From positions 16,034,001 through 16,098,000 of the forward strand of contig NC_066268.1 in the NCBI RefSeq assembly GCF_905404315.1: a stretch of 64,000 bases of DNA, written 5' to 3'. Of the stretch, positions 58,865 through 64,000 are shown in pieces. The translations under genes and the position numbers were made by a program. Each line of letters begins with the position of its first letter. Positions within the stretch are counted from its first letter, which is position 1. The notes beneath the pieces are model-generated. The model was not told the DNA's origin. It was given only the letters and a program-made list of their open reading frames with translations, and ran no database searches. The stretch is from Leptidea sinapis (Eukaryota > Arthropoda > Insecta > Lepidoptera > Pieridae).

Positions 58865-59950
58865 TTATAATAAATGTTCGAAATGTCTTCCTCTTACTCT
58901 AAGGCATAGCCGGCATCTTCTTATAAAATTTCTTTTTAAACTTTTTAACGCCCTTTCATTATTTTTGACTTTTTCACTCACCACATTCAGTTTTTGTCTT
59001 AGCTGTCTTTCGTTATCGTTAACGGTTTCATATACGGATTCTTTAAAATATCCCCATAAAAAATAATCCAATGGATTAAGATCAGGTGATCGAGCTGGCC
59101 ATGGGATTGTACCTCCTCGTCCAATCCACCTACTTGGGTAAGACTCGTTTAAATATTCCCTCACTTGTCTGCAATAATGAGCGGGTGCGCCATCATGCTG
59201 TAACCACATCCTCTCACATACCTCCTGTGGTACATTTGCTAATAAATTACTTAAGTCATTTCTTAAAAATTGCAAGTACCGAGCACCATTAAGCCTCGGT
59301 GGGAGCTCAAATGGACCAATAAGTTTACCATCTAAGATTCCAGCCCACAAATTGACTCCAAACTGGTGCTGGAATCTATCTTCTCGTACAATACGTGGAT
59401 TCACAACAGCCCATTCATGTAAATTATGAATGTTAAACACTCCAACTCTTTTAAAACACGATTCATCGCTCCATAATATTGAATTGAAAAATAGTGGATC
59501 TTGTCGGCATCGGCGAAGCATCTCTGCACAAAAATCTATCCTCCGTTGATAATCAGCAGGTAATAGTGCCTGCACTCGTTGAATATGATAAGGGTATAAA
59601 CTGTTTCTTTTTAAAATGCGATGTACTGTTGTTTTTGCTATACCAGTACGTCTTGAAATACGACGAACACTCGTAGAAGGTTCTTCTGTCACTTCGGCCA
59701 GTATTTGAAGTTCATCGACTCTTCTAGGTCTTCCCACGTTGTTTGCAGCTCCGGGAATTCTGCCTTCTAAATACGCGTTATTTACACGGAGAAAAATTCG
59801 ATGATCCGGATAGCGGTCGCGATTAGGATAGCGCTCACGATACGTACGGGCTGCTTGCCGAGCGTTTGCATTACACAGACCGTAAATAAAATACATCTCA
59901 GCATATTCACGAGGAGTATAGGTATTAGGCATTTTATAAAATCCGGGCAA
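58865..59950 (-). CDS. DD41D transposase
   Basis: Encodes a 361-residue transposase that would cut and paste its own element at TA dinucleotides in the nucleus. Residues about 10-68 (TPREYAEMYFIYG ... RNA-rich YPNRDRYPDHR ... NNAYLEGRIPG) match the N-terminal helix-turn-helix region known as DUF4817 in insect transposon proteins. A second helix-turn-helix lies at about 80-118 (VRRISRRTGIAKTTVHRILK), with an AT-hook-like GRPRR at 73-77 between them. The catalytic triad is D162 (in LWSDESCF), D253 (in LQHDGAPAH) and D295 (in PDLNPLDYFLWG), giving 41 residues between the last two, hence DD41D. The start MPGFYKMPNTY is the first Met of the frame; the second Met (residue 7) is a credible alternative. 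No stop or frameshift is seen and the length is normal, so the protein is likely functional. It lies between the two inverted repeats, in the minus direction. Confidence 0.92.
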   Translation of the reverse strand: MPGFYKMPNTYTPREYAEMYFIYGLCNANARQAARTYRERYPNRDRYPDHRIFLRVNNAYLEGRIPGAANNVGRPRRVDELQILAEVTEEPSTSVRRISRRTGIAKTTVHRILKRNSLYPYHIQRVQALLPADYQRRIDFCAEMLRRCRQDPLFFNSILWSDESCFKRVGVFNIHNLHEWAVVNPRIVREDRFQHQFGVNLWAGILDGKLIGPFELPPRLNGARYLQFLRNDLSNLLANVPQEVCERMWLQHDGAPAHYCRQVREYLNESYPSRWIGRGGTIPWPARSPDLNPLDYFLWGYFKESVYETVNDNERQLRQKLNVVSEKVKNNERALKSLKRNFIRRCRLCLRVRGRHFEHLL

Positions 59951-60160
59951 ACAGTATCCAAATCACAAAGACAAACAAGGTCCAATTCAAGCGTCAGTCA
60001 CCAAAAAAAAAGAGTCGTAATGGTAGCGAAGTAAAAAACACGTGTGCAGCTACGAGCTATGAGCAAGTCTCTGATGAAACTAAGAATAATTTGAAAAATT
60101 AGGGTGTGGGGATCATAGGCGTCGGCCAATAGGACCCCGTAAACGAAAAAGGTACCTGAG

Positions 60161-60197
60161 CGAGAAAGAGATAGCATATTGTGTTATCTCTCTCTCG
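60161..60197. promoter_or_regulatory. GAGA-type hairpin upstream of the transposase gene
   Basis: CGAGAAAGAGATA (60161-60173) and TATCTCTCTCTCG (60185-60197) form an inverted repeat with one mismatch. It sits between the transposase start and the right inverted repeat. GA-rich strings recruit GAGA factor at many insect promoters. A role in transposase expression is inference. Confidence 0.35.
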
Positions 60198-60297
60198 ATA
60201 ACAAAATAATTCTCAGAATAGATAGCGCTTAAATGTTTCTCGCAATTGGAGTCTAAAATTGGTTATTAAGTTATTTTTTTTGTAAAATGTAATATTG

Positions 60298-60721
60298 TTA
60301 TACCTTTTTGGAATCAGTATGAACTGCAGATGTTTTTTAAATAATGGTCCGCAAGGCTGTCATACATTTTTTTTGCACTAGCTTGCTTCAAACATCACGT
60401 TGCAAATTTAGTTATTTGATATTTGCGCATGTTTTGGTTTTTAATTTTTAATTTGGCAATATTTATTCACAAAAATGGATTTAATTGTGAAGACACATGT
60501 TTCCTCAGCCACCTTAAGTTAAGAAACAGGGCAAAATAAAAATAAAAAATATTTTTTTTCAACTTTTGTGTTGATAAGGGTAGAATTTTCAAAATAATGC
60601 TTAAAAAATCATATCTTTTGAACTACTGGCCCTAGAACAGTAAAATTTGGTGTTTTCGAGAGATGATGACCACCCCTATCACGGGTATCCCGTTGGTCCA
60701 CTGATTACGGGACACCCTGTA
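60298..60721 (-). repeat. right 424 bp terminal inverted repeat
   Basis: Inverse of 58320-58743. Because it lies upstream of the transposase start, it probably supplies or contains part of the promoter. The outer end is CGGGACACCCTGTA followed by the TA duplication. Confidence 0.93.
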
Positions 60722-60770
60722 TAAGCTATGATTCGCGAAAGGGAGCGTCGGTTCAAACCCCACACATGAT
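60722..60770 (+). pseudogene. tRNA-Leu-like sequence, 3' half
   Basis: Continues the tRNA-like sequence broken at 58319: the 3' side of the anticodon stem (TATG), a variable region, then the T arm GTCGGTTCAAACCCCAC (60747-60763), with GGTTCAAACCC serving as B box. The T stem pairs at four of five positions. The joined sequence places TAAG or AAG in the anticodon loop, both compatible with leucine identity, depending on how the loop is drawn. Confidence 0.5.
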
Positions 60771-60867
60771 AAGGGTTTTTTATATTTTATTTAATGAATA
60801 AGTAAAGCAAAACAAAATATAAGTTTTTTATATGTTTCCGTAATTATGCTGATATTTACATTCTTAG

Positions 60868-61088
60868 ATCATTTATACGTTTAGATATACTGTGAAATCT
60901 GTGAAAACGTAAAAAAAAATGAGGCTTACAGCTAACCTCTATTTTGATCAATGCATGCACAATAACACATATTGATATACAAATCGCGAGTGTAAGACGT
61001 AGCTTGTCAGGCACACTTAAGTAATAAACCTGGCCTGTTGTCATCGGTTGTCTAGCAGCAAGAGGCTCTATGTATAAGTATAAATTAT
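60868..61088 (+). mobile_element. M2 MITE, uninterrupted copy
   Basis: Begins ATCATTTATACGTTTAGATA and ends TGTATAAGTATAAATTAT, imperfect inverted ends. The interior contains TCGCGAGTGTAAGACGTAGC and AACCTGGCCTGTTGTCAT as in 23884-24273. At about 220 bp it defines the element's true length. It encodes no protein and depends on an unidentified transposase. Confidence 0.7.
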
Positions 61089-61259
61089 CCAAGTTTATAT
61101 TATGTTGTTTTGTGAAAAAAAAACAACACAAACGCTTTTTTAAATGGTTTCTAATCGAAAATCATTGTACCTGAGTTGGAAAAAAAATCATTACCACATG
61201 GAGAAATCTCGTCATTAAAAAGTATTTCGTACAGCAGTCTACCGTAGGACAACAAAAAG
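61089..61259. other. no feature recognised
   Basis: Short AT-rich spacer. Confidence 0.4.
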
Positions 61260-61720
61260 GAAGCTGCTAATCGAATCTTTAACTCGACAACAATGGCGAT
61301 CAATGTCATGTTTATCATAATAATAAACGCGACAAAGAAATCGATGAGCGAAAGTTAAACTATGATTGTATTACCGCCAGGCTCCACAATCAAAATGAGC
61401 GTCCACCAAATCAACATTACACAATTGTACACAATTGACATTCAAATCGGTGGACATTGTCGCTTTGTGCTTTTATTGCCTCTTATTGACGCGTAATTGT
61501 CAATAAATTCCTACGGGAACTTAATGTGGGTTTGGGTGAAAAAAGTTATGTTTTATTAATATTTTACGAGAGCGTTTAGTAGGAACGATAAGATCGGTTG
61601 GGAACGTTTTTTCTCTTCCGTTACGATTTGTAGACTCATTATTGGTGAGGCGATGGGGGCGATAGGGGCCAGTGGTCGCATGGTGTCGAGTGCGATATTA
61701 TCGTATCTCTTGCGACTTTC
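61260..61720. promoter_or_regulatory. candidate enhancer with Sox-like sites
   Basis: Holds ACAATGG (61290-61296), ACAATTGT (61421-61428), ACAATTG (61431-61437, exactly ten bases on), CATTGT (about 61455-61460) and TAATTGTC (from about 61495). These are Sox HMG-box cores or near matches. TTTATTG (61472-61478) is Caudal/Abd-B-like. The right part is GC-elevated. No coding region recognised. Motif evidence only. Confidence 0.3.
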
Positions 61721-62040
61721 ATCTGGGCTTTTGATTGTGCACGGTCGCCCCGCTTCTCCCCTTGCTCTAAACCTACATTACTGTTTCAATGACTTGCTTG
61801 CATCATTATTTTTAAGACGTTTTTTTAAAGAATAAATATAGATATTAATTTTTTTTTTTAAATTTTTGATAAACGACATCGAATCGTTATTTGTTTGTTA
61901 ACATTTGGTACATGTTACTTTTGTTTATGTACATTTAATTAACTAGGGATAATTAGCTCCAACGTCAATTTATTTATTTCCTTTCTTAGAACTCCTCAAA
62001 TTAATTGCTTTTCTGCTAACTAGTAACTATTTATATAATT
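61721..62040. other. no feature recognised
   Basis: AT-rich sequence without coding signals or shared repeats. Confidence 0.4.
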
Positions 62041-62340
62041 ACCAGTGGACCTGACAGACGTTGTCCTGAACTCACGTCTTAAATTTGAAAAATCGGTCCA
62101 GCCGTTAGGAGGAATTCACTAACATACTTATGGACGGAATTGAGAAAACCAATCTCAAATTCACTGGAACACTCAAAAAATCATCAAAATCGGTCCAGCC
62201 GTTTAGGAGGTAATTCAATTGTGAATCTAAACCATTCTCGAATCCACCTGAAGACACACAGAAAGTTTCATTAAAATCGGTCCAGCCGTTTAGGAGGAGT
62301 TCAGTTACAACAGACGCACAAAAGAAATATATATATTAAG
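62041..62340 (+). mobile_element. R element with internal tandem units, copy 2
   Basis: Starts AGTGGACCTGACAGACGTTG and ends in a TATATATTAAG tail. The string CGGTCCAGCC recurs at 62094, 62191 and 62279, so it has about three units where the copy at 27541 has four. The orientation is opposite to that copy. No protein is encoded. Confidence 0.68.
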
Positions 62341-62569
62341 ATTGCGTTACAAAAACATGTTTGACGCAGGTTTTTTTTTTTACCTACTTATAAATCACTA
62401 CTCTGCAAATAATATGTTCGTAGTAATAAGACCCTAAACGCTTCAAAGTGTCGCAACAATTCCTCTGGATCTTCTAACAACTTACACATAATATAGTAAT
62501 CATAGGTTTCCAAATTATGAATCTAATCTAGTCAAATTTATTGAAGGGTCAGTTGCGCAATAGCTAGAA
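62341..62569. other. no feature recognised
   Basis: AT-rich spacer. Confidence 0.4.
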
Positions 62570-62715
62570 AATTTGTGTTTTTTATGCGACGCCTTATACA
62601 GGGAGGGTCGCTCTTGTCCTTTCGATTCTTTCTTGATATAAGAGAAGGCTGTGGTGATCACATACCCATCAGCTGACCCAAATGTATATTCGTTTGACCT
62701 CCTCTTCCATAAATC
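62570..62715 (+). mobile_element. LINE-A-like 3' end, decayed
   Basis: Recognised by AAGGCTGTGGTGATCACATA, CATCAGCTGACCCAAATG and TTCGTTTGACCTCCTCTTCC followed by ATAAA, aligning in order with the LINE-A terminus (GGTGATCACTTAAC, CAGGTGACCCG, GTTTGTCCTCC). An old copy. Confidence 0.5.
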
Positions 62716-63532
62716 AATATTATGTACTGAAAGTAAATGAACCCAATTTAAAGTTCGTGACATCCCTACCGTGTTTAACTATATTATATATCCAGCTACA
62801 TAGCTATATGTCTATATTGTTATGTTATATGTAAGGATTAATTCAGGACACGTCGTGCCTGATATCTGATCAGGGGTTCAGAGGGGATCAGGCGTCATAT
62901 GAACTTCATTTCTTACTCACACTACATTATTATACGGAGATAGATCTACTATCATTTACATTTTGTTCTTAATCATCAATATGTGATGTTAAATTACATT
63001 CTCTTAATTATTAATAACCATTTTATTTAAATCATTTTAGAACGGTCTGTTTACGACTTTTTGAATTTGTTTTTAAAAGCACGTACTTTATAATATTAAT
63101 ATTTATATCGCTAACTATAATTATTGATAACCTCGTTGATAATATCTAACATGGCTTCCCAAAAGTAAAAATGCTCTAACATACATTAATATTTTACTAA
63201 AACTGTTTCCTATTTTCCGTAATTCGTTTCACAAACAACAAAGTTATACTTGTCGACAAGATTATTAACAACAAGCGTTGTTTAATGTAAGACCACGGTC
63301 GCTACAAGATAAACCTTATTAACCATGTCAACCTGAATGACACTATCTACCCTCCCATCACCATCGCTGCGTAATAGAAAAGTATTCCCCATTCATTCAA
63401 CGTAGGACAAAAATCAGGCTTTGAAGAATACAGGACAGTATTTGTCATGTAAAAGTTTTTGTTTTATTAAATTGAAAGTTAAAGTTATTTATTTATTAAG
63501 TTATTTAGGTCTGAATGTCAAACAATGATAAA
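62716..63532. other. no feature recognised
   Basis: AT-rich sequence without coding signals or shared repeats. Confidence 0.45.
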
Positions 63533-63790
63533 TTAAATTCAAATGTTTTTATTCACAATAGGGTGTAAGATCACTTCTTTAACGTCAAATCTATCACACA
63601 TTCGAAAAGGTATGCCTCGGACTGGAGAAGAACGGGTGAAAGAAACTCAACGGGCTTTGTTTTCTCTTAAAATTTTATCACAATATAATATCGTACAATA
63701 AAATTTATTTGCTTGAGGTCAGTCGCTCCATTCCCAATCTGTGGTATCTTTCAGAACCATTTATTACACTATAGCTGGTATCTTTAAGAA
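63533..63790 (-). mobile_element. LINE F2 3' end, second copy
   Basis: Matches the last 250 bases of the F2 element at 24404: AAATTCAAATG tail, ATCACTTCTTTAACGTCAAA, GAAACTCAACGGGC and the region encoding the C-terminal end near 63730-63760. More diverged than the first copy and without the longer coding region. Confidence 0.68.
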
Positions 63791-64000
63791 CAACTATCAT
63801 ACATCATAGATATCGAGCTCACATTAGCTTGTGATTGTAACTCATGGTATGAATTTCACATCTTACTTTATTTTCCATCGACGTTTACTCGCTATCGACT
63901 GTAGTAAGTGAACCACTGACCTCTACTGTAAACCACTGGACTAGCGTCTGTCAAAATAAAATTATTTTGTGCCTGTTTTTTATTTTTATTTTTTTTTTAT

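Larger units (their letters stand above)
58320..60721 (-). mobile_element. intact DD41D-type Tc1/mariner-superfamily transposon
   Basis: A complete 2,402 bp DNA transposon. It is flanked by TA target duplications (58318-58319 and 60722-60723) and bounded by inverted ends TACAGGGTGTCCCGTAATC. The inverted repeats extend 424 bp at each end and show only two differences by eye and no net indel. The single gene inside (minus strand, 58865-59950) encodes a full-length transposase. The untranslated spacers are 121 bp after the gene and 347 bp before it. Intact ends, intact gene and near-identical arms all indicate recent insertion. From memory, DD41D elements of the rosa/Visitor type match this layout; the exact family name needs a search. 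Confidence 0.93.

Noticed and set aside
58865..59950. Reading the transposase triad as DD36D using D290 of SPDLNP
   Set aside because: In mariner proteins the third Asp aligns with the residue after the following proline and one more residue (PSD or PCD). Here that is D295, which gives DD41D.
1..64000. CRISPR arrays, bacterial operons, phage or virus genes
   Set aside because: No regular direct repeats with unique spacers, no ribosome-binding-site-linked gene strings and no viral proteins seen. All repeats are of eukaryotic mobile-element type.

Overview
The window looks like a stretch of lepidopteran (moth or butterfly) nuclear genome. It is AT-rich and intron- or intergenic-like, and it is full of repeat families I recognise from Lepidoptera: Jockey/CR1-like LINE 3' ends, tRNA-derived SINEs, RTE-like short elements that begin CTAGCTGACCC and end in a TATATATAGATT-type tail, Tc1/mariner and hAT DNA transposons, and MITEs. 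There are no bacterial operons, CRISPR arrays or viral genes. Apart from transposon genes I found no convincing multi-exon host gene. The only host-like coding hint is a possible short terminal exon on the minus strand at 31001-31074. The assignment to Lepidoptera rests on memory of these repeat families, not on a database search.

Layout. 1-8.6 kb: mostly unique sequence with GC-elevated blocks that may be regulatory (2.0-2.3, 2.7-3.3 and 5.6-5.9 kb) and a LINE end at 4.4-5.0 kb. 8.6-15 kb: dense repeats, including a SINE, three copies of a palindrome-bearing family (here P), an RTE-like element (Q), a decayed hAT element with subterminal repeats, and a MITE (M1) split by a SINE. 15-18.4 kb: largely unique. 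18.4-28.9 kb: a nested repeat cluster of LINE tails, M1 and M2 MITEs, Q and R elements, and the best preserved LINE reverse-transcriptase C-terminus (24.4-25.3 kb). 29-34 kb: sparse, with the candidate exon and one SINE. 34-38.9 kb: dispersed repeats and an inverted-repeat family (S). 39-44 kb: GC-elevated blocks including a symmetric E-box array, plus a LINE fragment. 44-52.5 kb: LINE and P remnants, a decayed mariner (49.7-50.9 kb) and a second S element. 53-58 kb: sparse, with a second, truncated mariner.

The centrepiece is at 58,320-60,721: a 2.4 kb Tc1/mariner-superfamily transposon of the DD41D type. It has an uninterrupted 361-residue transposase, TA target duplications and 424 bp terminal inverted repeats that differ at only two positions by eye. 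It sits in the anticodon-arm region of a tRNA-Leu-like sequence. The other DNA transposons in the window are broken, so this one arrived recently and may still be active. Beyond it lie an M2 MITE, a block with Sox-like motifs (61.3-61.5 kb), an R element and LINE tails.

The genes do not form a pathway. The logic is genome ecology: short nonautonomous elements with conserved terminal or hairpin signals, presumably mobilised by LINE and transposase proteins encoded elsewhere, embedded in what may be the regulatory or intronic territory of a distant host gene.
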